This document shows positions 19,787 through 28,671 of a DNA stretch of 64,000 nt, piece after piece. Under the pieces are notes generated by a model that saw only the letters and a program-made list of their open reading frames with translations, was not told the DNA's origin and did no database searches. Within the stretch, counting starts at the first letter, position 1; every line of letters begins with the position of its first letter. This DNA comes from Tagaea sp965279565 (GTDB lineage: Bacteria; Pseudomonadota; Alphaproteobacteria; CACIAM-22H2), in assembly GCA_965279565.1 (NCBI GenBank), contig OZ257249.1:1178001-1242000 (forward strand), given 5' to 3'. The position numbers and the translations under genes are program-made.

Positions 19787-20785
19787 TCAGGGCCTCAGGA
19801 AGCCGACCAGATCGTAGATTTCGCGGATGTGGCGCTGGGCGATGGCCCCGGCACGGTCGGCACCCCGGCGCAGGATCGCGTCGATGGCGGCCGGATCGGC
19901 CATCAGGCGGTTCATCTCGGCCGTGATCGGCGACAGGACGGCGACCGCCACGTCGGCGAGCGCCCCCTTGAAGGTCGAGAACTGCGCGCCGGCGAACTCC
20001 AGCACGACCGCCTCGAGCGACTTGTCGGTGAGTGCGGCGTAGATGCCCAGCAGGTTCTCGGCTTCCGGCCGTCCTTCCAGCCCCTTGACCGAATCGGGCA
20101 GTTCGAGCGGATCGGTCTTGGCGCGGCGGATCTTCTGCGCGATCGCGTCAGCATCGTCGGTCAGGTTGATGCGGCTCTGCTCCGAGGGCTCTGACTTGCT
20201 CATCTTGCGCGTGCCGTCGCGCAGGCTCATCACGCGCGTGGCCGTGCCGAAGATCTGCGGTTCGGGCAGCGGGAAATATTCGACATTGTAGCGCCGGTTG
20301 AACGCGCCCGCGATGTCGCGTGCCAGTTCCAGATGCTGCTTCTGGTCCTCGCCGACGGGTACATGCGTCGCCTTGTAGGCGAGGATGTCGGCCGCCATCA
20401 GGACGGGATAGGCGTAGAGGCCGAGGCCCGCGTCGTCGCGCTGCTTGCCGGCCTTCTCCTTGAACTGGGTCATGCGGTTGAGCCAGCCCAGCGGCGTCAT
20501 GCAGCCCAGCGTCCAGGCGAGCTCGGCATGCGTCGAGACGGTCGACTGGTTGAAGATCGTGCAGGCGTCCGGATCGATGCCGCAGGCGATGTAGGCCGCA
20601 GTCACCTCGCGCGTCGCCTTGACCAGCGCGGCCGGCTCCTGCGGCACGGTGATGGCGTGCAGGTCGACGATGCAGAAGATGCATTCGAAGTCGCGCTGCA
20701 GCTTCACCCAGTTGCGGATGGCGCCCAGGTAGTTGCCCAGATGCAGGTTGCCGGTGGGCTGGATGCCCGAGAAGATGCGGTTCAT
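19787..20785 (-). CDS. trpS: Tryptophanyl-tRNA synthetase
   Basis: This enzyme charges tRNA(Trp). The 332-residue class I synthetase has the HIGH-like signature PTGNLHLGNYLG (about 10-21) and the KMSKSEPSE loop (about 197-205), and is of normal bacterial length. The start at 20785 gives the standard MNRIFSGIQPTG opening; the frame is open further upstream but the extension is not TrpS-like. It lies 34 bp downstream of murJ in the murJ-trpS order seen in many alphaproteobacteria. Confidence 0.97.
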   Translation of the reverse strand: MNRIFSGIQPTGNLHLGNYLGAIRNWVKLQRDFECIFCIVDLHAITVPQEPAALVKATREVTAAYIACGIDPDACTIFNQSTVSTHAELAWTLGCMTPLGWLNRMTQFKEKAGKQRDDAGLGLYAYPVLMAADILAYKATHVPVGEDQKQHLELARDIAGAFNRRYNVEYFPLPEPQIFGTATRVMSLRDGTRKMSKSEPSEQSRINLTDDADAIAQKIRRAKTDPLELPDSVKGLEGRPEAENLLGIYAALTDKSLEAVVLEFAGAQFSTFKGALADVAVAVLSPITAEMNRLMADPAAIDAILRRGADRAGAIAQRHIREIYDLVGFLRP

Positions 20786-20819
20786 GGCGGCGGGTTTATC
20801 GCCGCTCGGCGGGCACTTA

Positions 20820-22367
20820 TCAAGTGCGGCGTGCGAAGATCGCCCGCAGGTCGCCCGGCACGGCCGCGCGCGTCGCCCAGGCCGCCAGTCCGTAACCGGC
20901 AAGCCCGAGCCCGATCAGCCCGGCTAGGGCCAGATATCGCGAAACGCCCTGTGCCGCGAGGAACGGGGCCGCCGGCCCCAGCGCCAGCCACAGCAGCAGC
21001 GCCATCGCGGCGGCGGCGGCGATCTGGCGCGGCAGGCGCGAGCACAATCGCGCGTCGGCGACGAAGTTCCCGTTGCGGGCGAGGGCGCGCCACAGAAGGC
21101 CCGCGTTGAGCATGGCCGAAAGCGCTGTCGCAAGGGCAAGCCCGACATGCCCGATCACTTGCATCGACGCGAAGCCGACGATCGTGTTCACGACCACGCA
21201 GAGGACGGCGATCTTGACCGGCGTGCGCGTGTCCTCGCGCGCATAGAAGGCGGGGGCCAGCACCTTGATCGCGACATAGGCGGGCAGGCCGGCCGTATAG
21301 GCGACGAGGGCAAGCGCACTGGCGCGCACGTCGGAAGCCGCGAACGCGCCGCGTTCGAACAGCGCGCCGACGATCGGCTCGGCCAGCACGATCAGGGCCG
21401 CCGCCGCCGGCAGCGTCAGCAGCATGGCGCCTTCGAGTGCGCGGTTCTGCGTGACCTGCGCGTCGGCCAACTCGCCGGTGCGTACCTGCTTTGAAAGGCG
21501 CGGCAGAAGTGCTGTGCCGATGGCGATGCCGATCACCGCGAGCGGCAGCTCGTAGACACGGTCGGCGTAATAGAGCCAGCTGATCGAGCCCGCCGGCAGC
21601 AGCGAGGCCATGACGATGTCGACCACGAGATTGACCTGTGCCGCCCCCGACCCCAGCGCCACGGGCAGCATGCGTTTGAGCAGCGTCCTGACCTCGCCGG
21701 ACAGGCGCGGGCGCGGCAGGCGCAGCGGCAGGCCCGCCCGCCGGCATGCCCAGGCGAGGAACAGGAACTGCGCGAGCCCGGCCGCGAGCACGCCCCACGA
21801 GAGTGCATGGCCCGGCGTGGGCAGCGTGCCGACAAGGGCGAGCAGCCCGCCGATCATGCACAGGTTCAGCAGGATGGGCGTGGCCGCGACGGCGGCGAAA
21901 CGATCGAGCGAGTTCAGCACGCCGCCCTGTAGCGACACGAGGCTGATGAAAAGAAGATAGGGAAACGTGATGCGCGTGAACTCGACCGCCAGCGTGGCGC
22001 GCGTCGGATCGCCGGCGAAGCCGGGGGCGATGACCGCGACGATCCACGGCATCGCGAATTCGCCCAAGACCGTCAGCACGAACAGCGCCACGAGCAGGAC
22101 GGAAAGGGCCGATTCCGCGAAGCCGCGCGCGGCGACGTTCCCGCGCGTCGCCAGCGTGCCGGCGAACATCGGCACGAAGGCGGACGCGAACGCCCCCTCG
22201 GCGAACAGGCGGCGGAAGAAGTTCGGGAACTTGAACGCAACGAAGAACGCGTCGGCGACGGGGCCCGCCCCCAGATACGCGGCCACCAGCATGTCGCGCA
22301 CGAAGCCCAGCACGCGGCTGGCCATCGTGTAGAGGCCGACGGTGGCGACGGGACGGGCGAGCGACAT
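20820..22367 (-). CDS. murJ: Lipid II flippase MurJ
   Basis: MurJ moves the lipid-linked peptidoglycan precursor across the inner membrane. The 515-residue protein has about fourteen hydrophobic helices of the MOP superfamily. The MurJ opening is RVLGFVRDMLVAAYLGAGPVADAFFVAFKFPNFFRRLFAEGAFASAFVP; the two arginines and the FAEGAF segment match the essential central cavity residues of the family. The ATG at 22367 was chosen over longer frames. It follows the small gene at 22376 by 8 bp and precedes trpS. Confidence 0.96.
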   Translation of the reverse strand: MSLARPVATVGLYTMASRVLGFVRDMLVAAYLGAGPVADAFFVAFKFPNFFRRLFAEGAFASAFVPMFAGTLATRGNVAARGFAESALSVLLVALFVLTVLGEFAMPWIVAVIAPGFAGDPTRATLAVEFTRITFPYLLFISLVSLQGGVLNSLDRFAAVAATPILLNLCMIGGLLALVGTLPTPGHALSWGVLAAGLAQFLFLAWACRRAGLPLRLPRPRLSGEVRTLLKRMLPVALGSGAAQVNLVVDIVMASLLPAGSISWLYYADRVYELPLAVIGIAIGTALLPRLSKQVRTGELADAQVTQNRALEGAMLLTLPAAAALIVLAEPIVGALFERGAFAASDVRASALALVAYTAGLPAYVAIKVLAPAFYAREDTRTPVKIAVLCVVVNTIVGFASMQVIGHVGLALATALSAMLNAGLLWRALARNGNFVADARLCSRLPRQIAAAAAMALLLWLALGPAAPFLAAQGVSRYLALAGLIGLGLAGYGLAAWATRAAVPGDLRAIFARRT

Positions 22368-22375
22368 CGACTGTT

Positions 22376-22660
22376 TCAGCGCTTGGGCCCGATCTGCCCC
22401 GCCGACAGGCCCCACAGCGCAAGCCACGGCGCCCAGGCCTGGCGCGTGATCTCCATCCACATGCTCATCGGATCGGTGCCGGCCCCCATCGGCCCGGACA
22501 GCGCCAGCATGTCGGGCATCGCCGGCAGGTTCGGGGCACCCTTGATCAGCAGGCCGATCGTCTCGGGCCCGTTCGCGTCGGCCGGGCGGTGGACGATCTC
22601 CAGCGTCATGCCGGGCAGCGTGGCGCGTGCGCGGATCTCGTCGGGCGGGGAAGGGGGCAT
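22376..22660 (-). CDS. Small hypothetical protein between glnD and murJ
   Basis: The 94-residue predicted protein starts 4 bp after glnD ends, preceded by GGAG, and ends 8 bp before murJ. Spacing and direction therefore support a real operon member. It has a short beta-rich N-terminal part (MTLEIVHRPADANGPETIGLLIKG) and a Trp/Met-rich tail with MSMWMEITRQAWAPWLALWG, perhaps an amphipathic helix. I do not recognise the family. The tail faintly resembles segments of polyhydroxyalkanoate-associated proteins, which is too little to name it. Confidence 0.65.
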   Translation of the reverse strand: MPPSPPDEIRARATLPGMTLEIVHRPADANGPETIGLLIKGAPNLPAMPDMLALSGPMGAGTDPMSMWMEITRQAWAPWLALWGLSAGQIGPKR

Positions 22661-22664
22661 CTGG

Positions 22665-25508
22665 CTACTCCGCTGCTTCGGTGCCGGCGCGTTTGCGAAC
22701 CTTCGGCGGTTCGGCGGGCGCGTCCGGATCGGCGACCGCGGCGAGCATCGTCGTGCGGATGCGCGCCAGCTTGGTTTCGTCGAGCACCTTCTGGCCGAAG
22801 ATGTCGACCACGTAGAAGACGTCGACCGCGCGCTCGCCGTAGGTCGTGATCTTCGCGGTGCGGATCGACAGGCCCAGTGCCGTGATCGCGGCCGTGACGT
22901 CGTAGAGGAAGCCGACGCGGTCGCGGCCGTTGACCTCGATCAGCGTGTGGTACTTCGACGCGGCGTTGTCGATCAGCACGCGCGGCGGCACGGTGAACAC
23001 GCGCATGCGGCTCGGGATCGCGGGGCGCCTGGCAAGCTGCTCGCGCAGCCGCAGCCGTCCGCCCAGCGCATGCTCGATGTGCGTGGCGAGGCGCGCGAGC
23101 TTCTCCGGCCGGTCGTAGGCCGAGGGCTGCCCGTCGAGATCGGTGGGCACCGCCTGGATCGAGAACGTGTCGAGGGCGCGGCCGTTCGACAGCGTGAAGA
23201 CGTTGGCCGCCACGATGTTGGCCCCCGCCACCGCGATGGCGCCCGCGATGCGCGCGAACAGGCCGGGATGGTCGTCGGTATAGATCGTGATCTCGGTGAT
23301 GGCGCGCGCGCGGTCGATGCGCGTGTCGATGGCGAGCGGCACCTGCCCGCGCTCCGCCTCGCGCACGAAGCGCGCATGGCGCGCCTGCGTGCCCGGATCG
23401 AGCGACAGCCAGTAGGCCGGATAGCCGAGGCCCGCGTACCACGCGAAATCCCTCTCGCTCCAGTCCTTGAGCTCTTCCTTGAGGCGGGCCTGTGCCGCCG
23501 CCACGCGCTGCAGCGTGCCGCTCTCGCCGAAATTGCCGGCCAGCGCTTCGGTCGCGCGGTAATAGAGCTCGCGCAGCAGGGCGGCCTTCCAGTTGTTCCA
23601 CACGCCGGGGCCGACCGCGCGGATGTCGGCGACGGTCAGGCACAGCAGCAGGCGCAGCCGTTCGGGGCTCTGCACGTGCTCGATGAAGGCGCGGATCGCC
23701 TGTGGGTCCTGGATGTCGCGCTTGAAGGCGGTGGCCGACATCCACAGATGTGCGCGCACCAGCCATGCGACCGTCTCGGTCTCTTCCTCGGTCAGGCCCA
23801 TGCGCGGCCCGAGCTTCATCGCGACTTCCGCCCCCAGCACCGAATGGTCGCCGCCTCGGCCCTTGGCGATGTCGTGCAGGAATATCGCGAGATAGAGTGC
23901 CCGGCGCGATTCGATCTGGTGGATCACTTCGCTTGCCAGCGGATGGTCGGTCTTGAGCTGGTTCGCCTCGATGCGGTGGAGGATGCCGATGGCGAAGATC
24001 GTGTGCTCGTCGACCGTGTACACGTGATACATGTCGTGCTGCATCTGGGCGACGACGCGCCCGAAATCCGGGATGAAACGCCCGAGCACGCCCGCCTCGT
24101 TGAGGCGGCGCAGCGCGATCTCGGCCCGCCCGTCGGTCAGGATATCCATGAACAGCCGGTTGGCTTCCGGTTCCGCACGCAGCGCGCCGTCGACCAGCCG
24201 CAGCGACTGGCGGATCAGCCGCAGCGCATGCGGGTGGACGTCCAGGTCGTTCTCCTGCGCCACGCGGAACAGGCGCAGGAAATTGACGGGGTCCTTCTCG
24301 AACGCGTCGCCGCGCGCGACGGTCAGCCGCCCGCTCTCGATCGCGAAGCGCCCGTCGGCAAGCTTGGCCGCGTCGCGCTTGAAGAGCTTGCCGACCACAC
24401 CCACGTCGAAGCGCGCCTTCTTGCCTTCCTCGATTTCCAGTGCCGAACAGAAGATGCGCGTGAGATCGCCCACGTCCTTGGCGACCAGGAAATAGTGCTT
24501 CATGAAGCGCTCGACGCCGCGCGTGCCGCGGTGGTCGGTATAGCCCATGCGCCGGCCGATCTCGGCCTGCACGTCGAAGGTCAGCCGGTCTTCGGGCCGA
24601 CCGGTGACGTAGTGCAGGTGGCAGCGCACGCTCCACAGGAATTCCTGGCACTTGTCGAACTTCGCGGCCTCCTCGGCCGTGAACACGCCCTTGAGGACAA
24701 GGTCCGAGACGTTGTCGACGCGGTGCAGATACTTGCCGATCCAGAACAGCGTGTGCAGGTCGCGAAGCCCGCCCTTGCCGTCCTTGACGTTGGGCTCCAG
24801 CACGTAGCGCGAATCGCCGGTGCGCTGGTGGCGCTGGTTGCGCTCCTCGAGCTTCGCCTCGACGAACTCGGCCGCCGTGCCCTTCGCGATCTCGACGAAG
24901 AAGCGCTTCTTGAGTTCCGCGAAAAGCTTGTCGTCGCCCCACAGGTAGCGGCTTTCGAGCAGGGCCGTGCGGATCGTGTGGTCCTCGCGCGCGAGACGCA
25001 GGCATTCCTCGATCGAGCGCGTCGCGTGGCCGACCTTCAGCCCCATGTCCCACAGCATGTAGAGCTCGAATTCCACCATCTGCTCGATGCGCGGGTTCGA
25101 CTTGTAGGGACGCACGAACAGCAGGTCGATGTCCGACTGCGGCGACATCTCGGCGCGGCCGTAGCCGCCGACGGCGGCGATCGTCACGCGCTCGGCCATC
25201 GTCGGATTGGCGACCGGATAGACGTGGCGCTCGGCGAAGTCGTAGACGAGCCGCACGAGCTGGTCGATCAGGAAGGCGTTGGCGCGCATCGTCTGCCCGC
25301 CGGTGGCCGCGCGCGATTCGAAACGTTCGCGGATTTCCTTCCGGCCTTCGGCGAGGGCGGCCTTCAGCGCTTCGAGCGCGCGCGCGCGACGCAGCTCCGG
25401 CTTGCCCTCGGTCGCGTCGGCGATCTCGGCAAGGCGCGCGTCGATCGTGCGGCGGTCGAGGATCGCGCGCTGGTTCGCGATCTCGCGGGGCAGGACGTCG
25501 AGTTCCAT
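22665..25508 (-). CDS. glnD: [Protein-PII] uridylyltransferase/uridylyl-removing enzyme
   Basis: GlnD senses glutamine and adds or removes UMP on PII proteins to control nitrogen assimilation. The 947-residue protein has all domains. The nucleotidyltransferase domain has GGYGRAE (114-120) and the catalytic DID pair (D126, D128). A GlnE-like linker follows, then an HD domain (about 470-590) with LHRIEANQLKTDHPLASEV and FLHDIAKGRGGDHS. Two C-terminal ACT domains carry TIYTDDHPGLFARIAGAIA and VNGRDRVGFLYDVTAAITALG. The ATG at 25508 was chosen; the frame is open far upstream but the extra part is antisense to other genes. Confidence 0.97.
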   Translation of the reverse strand: MELDVLPREIANQRAILDRRTIDARLAEIADATEGKPELRRARALEALKAALAEGRKEIRERFESRAATGGQTMRANAFLIDQLVRLVYDFAERHVYPVANPTMAERVTIAAVGGYGRAEMSPQSDIDLLFVRPYKSNPRIEQMVEFELYMLWDMGLKVGHATRSIEECLRLAREDHTIRTALLESRYLWGDDKLFAELKKRFFVEIAKGTAAEFVEAKLEERNQRHQRTGDSRYVLEPNVKDGKGGLRDLHTLFWIGKYLHRVDNVSDLVLKGVFTAEEAAKFDKCQEFLWSVRCHLHYVTGRPEDRLTFDVQAEIGRRMGYTDHRGTRGVERFMKHYFLVAKDVGDLTRIFCSALEIEEGKKARFDVGVVGKLFKRDAAKLADGRFAIESGRLTVARGDAFEKDPVNFLRLFRVAQENDLDVHPHALRLIRQSLRLVDGALRAEPEANRLFMDILTDGRAEIALRRLNEAGVLGRFIPDFGRVVAQMQHDMYHVYTVDEHTIFAIGILHRIEANQLKTDHPLASEVIHQIESRRALYLAIFLHDIAKGRGGDHSVLGAEVAMKLGPRMGLTEEETETVAWLVRAHLWMSATAFKRDIQDPQAIRAFIEHVQSPERLRLLLCLTVADIRAVGPGVWNNWKAALLRELYYRATEALAGNFGESGTLQRVAAAQARLKEELKDWSERDFAWYAGLGYPAYWLSLDPGTQARHARFVREAERGQVPLAIDTRIDRARAITEITIYTDDHPGLFARIAGAIAVAGANIVAANVFTLSNGRALDTFSIQAVPTDLDGQPSAYDRPEKLARLATHIEHALGGRLRLREQLARRPAIPSRMRVFTVPPRVLIDNAASKYHTLIEVNGRDRVGFLYDVTAAITALGLSIRTAKITTYGERAVDVFYVVDIFGQKVLDETKLARIRTTMLAAVADPDAPAEPPKVRKRAGTEAAE

Positions 25509-25555
25509 GGCGACAGTATATAGTGGGATTCCTGACCCGCCGGGAGGCTTTAGAA

Positions 25556-26029
25556 TTGCGCCGCATTTCCGCCCTGATCGCCGTCTTTCTTGCCGGCTGC
25601 ACGCCGGCCGCACCGCCGGCAAGCCTGTCGGCGGGTCTGCTGCCCGACGGCGCCACGATCGAGATCCGCGCGCGCGACCGCCTGCCGTTGATTGCGGCCC
25701 GGCTGGTCTTTCCGGACGGCACGGCCGTGGCGGCCGACCGGCTGTCGGCCCCCGCACCGGGGGCGCGCGTGGCCGAAGGCCGGCCCAGTGTGGGTGTCGG
25801 CGCTTCCGGCGGGTCGAGTTCGGGCATCGGGACGGGGATGGTCTTCTCGGTGCCGTTCGACTGGCTGTCGGGCGGGCCGCGCGACGGGCTCGTCGATTCG
25901 GCGGCGCGCATCGCGATCCCCGATCCGGCGGCGTGGCCGGCGATCGCCGGGCACGCCAAGCTGCAGCTCGAATTCGGCCGCCCGCCCGGCGAAACGCGGC
26001 TGGTGGAAATGCCGGCACCGGGACGCTAG
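25556..26029 (+). CDS. Hypothetical lipoprotein (YbaY-like fold possible)
   Basis: The 157-residue protein starts at a TTG preceded by GGGAGG eight bases upstream. It gives LRRISALIAVFLAGC, a compact lipoprotein signal with lipobox cysteine near residue 15. The mature part has repeated short beta strands (ATIEIRARDRLPLIAARLVFP and RDGLVDSAARIAIPDPAAWP) resembling a type III secretion-lipoprotein chaperone/YbaY-like beta domain, but this is only a shape impression. The gene is divergent from glnD (47 bp gap) and 10 bp upstream of an FKBP gene, forming the start of a small plus-strand group. Confidence 0.65.
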   Translation: MRRISALIAVFLAGCTPAAPPASLSAGLLPDGATIEIRARDRLPLIAARLVFPDGTAVAADRLSAPAPGARVAEGRPSVGVGASGGSSSGIGTGMVFSVPFDWLSGGPRDGLVDSAARIAIPDPAAWPAIAGHAKLQLEFGRPPGETRLVEMPAPGR

Positions 26030-26039
26030 GTTCGTGCGC

Positions 26040-26483
26040 ATGGAAAACCGATTCGCCCGCCGGACCGTCCTCGGTTCGCTGCTCGCCCTCGCCGCCGCAC
26101 CGTCGCGCGCCCAGGGCACCGATCTTTCCGCCGCGACGCGCACGCGTTCGGGTCTCGGCATTCTCGACGTGCGCGAGGGGACCGGCGAAGCCGCATCTTC
26201 GGGCCGCACCGCGCGCGTGCATTACACCGGCTGGCTGCTGGAGAACGGCACGCGCGGGAAGAAGTTCGATTCCTCGCGCGACCGCGGCCAGCCCTTCGAG
26301 TTTCCGCTCGGCGCCGGGCGCGTCATCAAGGGCTGGGACGAAGGTGTCGCGACGATGAAGGTCGGCGGCCAGCGCACGCTGGTGGTACCCGCAGACCTCG
26401 GTTACGGCGCGCGCGGGGCCGGAAACGTGATTCCACCCAATGCGGTGCTTGTTTTCGACGTCGAGTTGCTGGCGCTGCGCTAG
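26040..26483 (+). CDS. Exported FKBP-type peptidyl-prolyl isomerase
   Basis: The 147-residue protein has an N-terminal export signal with two arginines (NRFARRTVLGSLLALAAAPSRAQ), so it is probably periplasmic, perhaps via Tat. The FKBP domain (about 45-147) has the usual landmarks: VHYTGWLLENG, KFDSSRDRGQPFEFPLGAGRVIKGWDEGV, RTLVVPADLGYG, and IPPNAVLVFDVELL. FKBPs catalyse cis-trans prolyl isomerisation and act as folding helpers. The start at 26040 overlaps no neighbour and lies 10 bp after the lipoprotein gene. Confidence 0.95.
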   Translation: MENRFARRTVLGSLLALAAAPSRAQGTDLSAATRTRSGLGILDVREGTGEAASSGRTARVHYTGWLLENGTRGKKFDSSRDRGQPFEFPLGAGRVIKGWDEGVATMKVGGQRTLVVPADLGYGARGAGNVIPPNAVLVFDVELLALR

Positions 26484-26489
26484 AGTCCG

Positions 26490-26510
26490 CCCCGGGCAAA
26501 CGTCCCGGGG
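26490..26510 (+). promoter_or_regulatory. Hairpin overlapping the ribosome-binding site of the next gene
   Basis: CCCCGGG, loop CAAACGT, then CCCGGGG form a perfect 7-bp stem. Its 3' arm merges into GGGGAGGAA, the Shine-Dalgarno of the metallo-hydrolase start at 26519. It may be the 3' end structure of the FKBP message, or it may limit translation of the downstream gene. Confidence 0.4.
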
Positions 26511-26518
26511 AGGAAACG

Positions 26519-27397
26519 ATGTCGTTCGTTCGCATTGCCGTTTTCGCGGCCGCCGCATTCCTGTTCGCGCTGCCGCAGGCGCACGCACAGCGCCCGCCGA
26601 TCCAGACCACGAAGGTCTCGGGCACCGACAACGTCTACATCTTCCGCAATGGCGGCCATCAGGCGATGTTCGTCGTCACGCCCGACGGCGTGATCGCGAC
26701 GGACCCCGTCGCCTACGGCAAGCCCGACGGCGGCCGGCAGTATCTCGAAGAGATCCGCAAGGTGACCGACAAGCCGGTCAAGTACGTGGTCTACAGCCAC
26801 CACCATTTCGACCACATCGCGGGCGGCAAGGCGTTCAAGGATGCGGGTGCGGTGTTCATCGCGCACCGCAACGCGGCCGTGCGGCTCAAGGCGCTGAAGG
26901 ACCCGCACACGGTCCTGCCCGACCAGTCCTTCTCGAAGTTCCGCACGCTGGAGCTCGGCGGCACGAAGCTCGAGCTGCGCTATCTCGGCGTCAACCACTC
27001 GGACTCCACGCTCGTGATGCGCCTGCCGAAGGAGAAGATCATCTTCCTCGTCGACACGATCCCGGTCGGGCAGATGCCCGCGCGCGGCTTCATCGACATC
27101 GATCCGCTGAAAACCGAGACGTTCATCGAGGACGTCCTGAAGATGGACTGGGAGCGCATGATCCCCGGCCATCCCGGCCCCGGCGACCGGCTCGGCACCA
27201 AGCAGGACGCGCGCGACATGCTGCAGCTGCTGCGCGACGCGTCCGACACGATGAAGGTGCTCGCACAGGCCGGCAAATGCTGGGACGCGGCCGAGAAGGA
27301 ATTCGCGCTGCCCAAATACAAGGACTGGCCCGGCTACGAGAACGGCCTGCCCTTCGTCGCGCGCCGCTATTGCGGCGTGTGGGGCCGCGGAACCTGA
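26519..27397 (+). CDS. Exported MBL-fold metallo-hydrolase
   Basis: The 292-residue protein has a signal peptide (about 1-23, ending AHAQ) and a metallo-beta-lactamase fold. The zinc-binding motif HHHFDHIAGG lies near residues 98-107. A second metal histidine is in YLGVNHSDST, and there is a PGHPGPGDRLGTK segment. The sequence style resembles quinoprotein relay system zinc hydrolases and related periplasmic MBL proteins; the substrate is unknown. The ATG follows a strong GGGGAGGAA site. Confidence 0.85.
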   Translation: MSFVRIAVFAAAAFLFALPQAHAQRPPIQTTKVSGTDNVYIFRNGGHQAMFVVTPDGVIATDPVAYGKPDGGRQYLEEIRKVTDKPVKYVVYSHHHFDHIAGGKAFKDAGAVFIAHRNAAVRLKALKDPHTVLPDQSFSKFRTLELGGTKLELRYLGVNHSDSTLVMRLPKEKIIFLVDTIPVGQMPARGFIDIDPLKTETFIEDVLKMDWERMIPGHPGPGDRLGTKQDARDMLQLLRDASDTMKVLAQAGKCWDAAEKEFALPKYKDWPGYENGLPFVARRYCGVWGRGT

Positions 27398-27398
27398 G

Positions 27399-28661
27399 CT
27401 ACTTCCCCAGCGCCGCGCGCACGCCGTCCCACAGCGCCTGCGTCTGCGCGCCGCCGGGGTCGCGCGCGCCGGCGCGTGCGGCCAGATGCACCATCACGAG
27501 CCGGGCAGCCGGATCGACGAAGATGGTCTGTCCGTGGATGCCCTGCAGCACGAAGGTCCGCGTCGGCCCGGGCAACAGCCAGGTCTGGTAGCCGTAGCCG
27601 AGCGTGCGCGTCGCGCGGCCCGGCGCCAGATGCGGACGCGCCGGATCGACCGAAGTCGCGGCACGTACCCAGTCGCGCGGCACGATCTGCTGGCCGTTCC
27701 ACGCCCCGTCGTGGGCCATCATCAGGCTGAGGCGCGCCCAGTCGCGTAACGTCGCCTGGAAACAGCAATAGGCGGACTCGGCACCCGCCCGGTCGATCAC
27801 CCAGCTTGCGTCCGCTTCCGCCCCGAGCGGCCGCCAAAGCTTTTCAGCGGCATAGGCGCCGAGCGTACGGCCGGTCGCCGCGGCAAGCACGGCGCTCAGC
27901 GTCTGGGTCTCGGCCCCGGCATAGTAGAAGCGCGTGTCAGGCGGCGCCGTGCGCGTCGAGAACTGGCGCAGGACGCCCGGACCGCCGGGCCCCACGCCCA
28001 CATACGTGTCGCGCGCGAGCCGTGCCGCGTCGTCGTTCCCGCCGTAGTTCTCCAGGTACTGCACGCCCGACGACATCGACAGCAGCGCCTTGATCGGCGT
28101 GCGGCCGTATTCGCTGCCGGCAAGTTCGGGGACATAGGTCTCGGCCGTATCGTCGATCGATCTGACATGGCCTTCCCCCACCGCGATGCCGAACAGCATC
28201 GCGGTGATCGTCTTGGCCATCGAGAACGACGTGAAGCGCGTGTCTTCGCGCCGCGCGTACTGGTAGCGCTCGACCAGGATCGTGTCGTCCTTCGCGACCA
28301 GCAGGGCCATCGCCGGATTGTTCGCGAGATAATGGTCGATGCCGCGTTGGCCGGACGGCGAATCGTAGAGGATCGCCGGTTCGGGTGCGCGCCGCAGGGC
28401 CGAGGACTGTGCCGGCGCCGCGATGGCGCGAGCGGGATACATCTGGTCGTAGCCTGAGAAGGTGCCGACGAGATTGTGGCGATCCATCCGCCGTCCGGGC
28501 AGGCCGCGCGGGTAGGAGGCTGCCTGCCCGAGACCCGCCGCGTCCGGACCGCCTGCGTCGAAGAACGGGCCTGTCCCGCCGGGTGCGCGGACGACCGGCG
28601 GCTCGGACTGCACGCATGCGGCCAGTGCCAGAACCAGAGCCAGAGGTAGTGCCCGCTTCAT
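27399..28661 (-). CDS. Lipoprotein serine hydrolase, class C beta-lactamase fold
   Basis: The 420-residue protein has a lipoprotein signal with lipobox LAAC (Cys16) and a beta-lactamase/penicillin-binding fold. The SxxK motif is S147-M-A-K150 within FTSFSMAKTITAMLFG. The second motif is weak: YYAGAET occupies the place of YxN, with an alanine/glutamate change. Family members are esterases, D-aminopeptidases or beta-lactamase-related hydrolases. The substrate cannot be inferred. Its 3' end meets the MBL gene with a 1 bp gap, and it is 10 bp downstream of the SDR gene on the same strand. Confidence 0.85.
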   Translation of the reverse strand: MKRALPLALVLALAACVQSEPPVVRAPGGTGPFFDAGGPDAAGLGQAASYPRGLPGRRMDRHNLVGTFSGYDQMYPARAIAAPAQSSALRRAPEPAILYDSPSGQRGIDHYLANNPAMALLVAKDDTILVERYQYARREDTRFTSFSMAKTITAMLFGIAVGEGHVRSIDDTAETYVPELAGSEYGRTPIKALLSMSSGVQYLENYGGNDDAARLARDTYVGVGPGGPGVLRQFSTRTAPPDTRFYYAGAETQTLSAVLAAATGRTLGAYAAEKLWRPLGAEADASWVIDRAGAESAYCCFQATLRDWARLSLMMAHDGAWNGQQIVPRDWVRAATSVDPARPHLAPGRATRTLGYGYQTWLLPGPTRTFVLQGIHGQTIFVDPAARLVMVHLAARAGARDPGGAQTQALWDGVRAALGK

Positions 28662-28671
28662 GCCGTACCCG

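Noticed and set aside
22665..26588. glnD extended upstream to a 1,307-codon protein
   Set aside because: The GlnD family begins at MELDVLPREI; the extension is antisense to the lipoprotein and FKBP genes and lacks recognisable domains.
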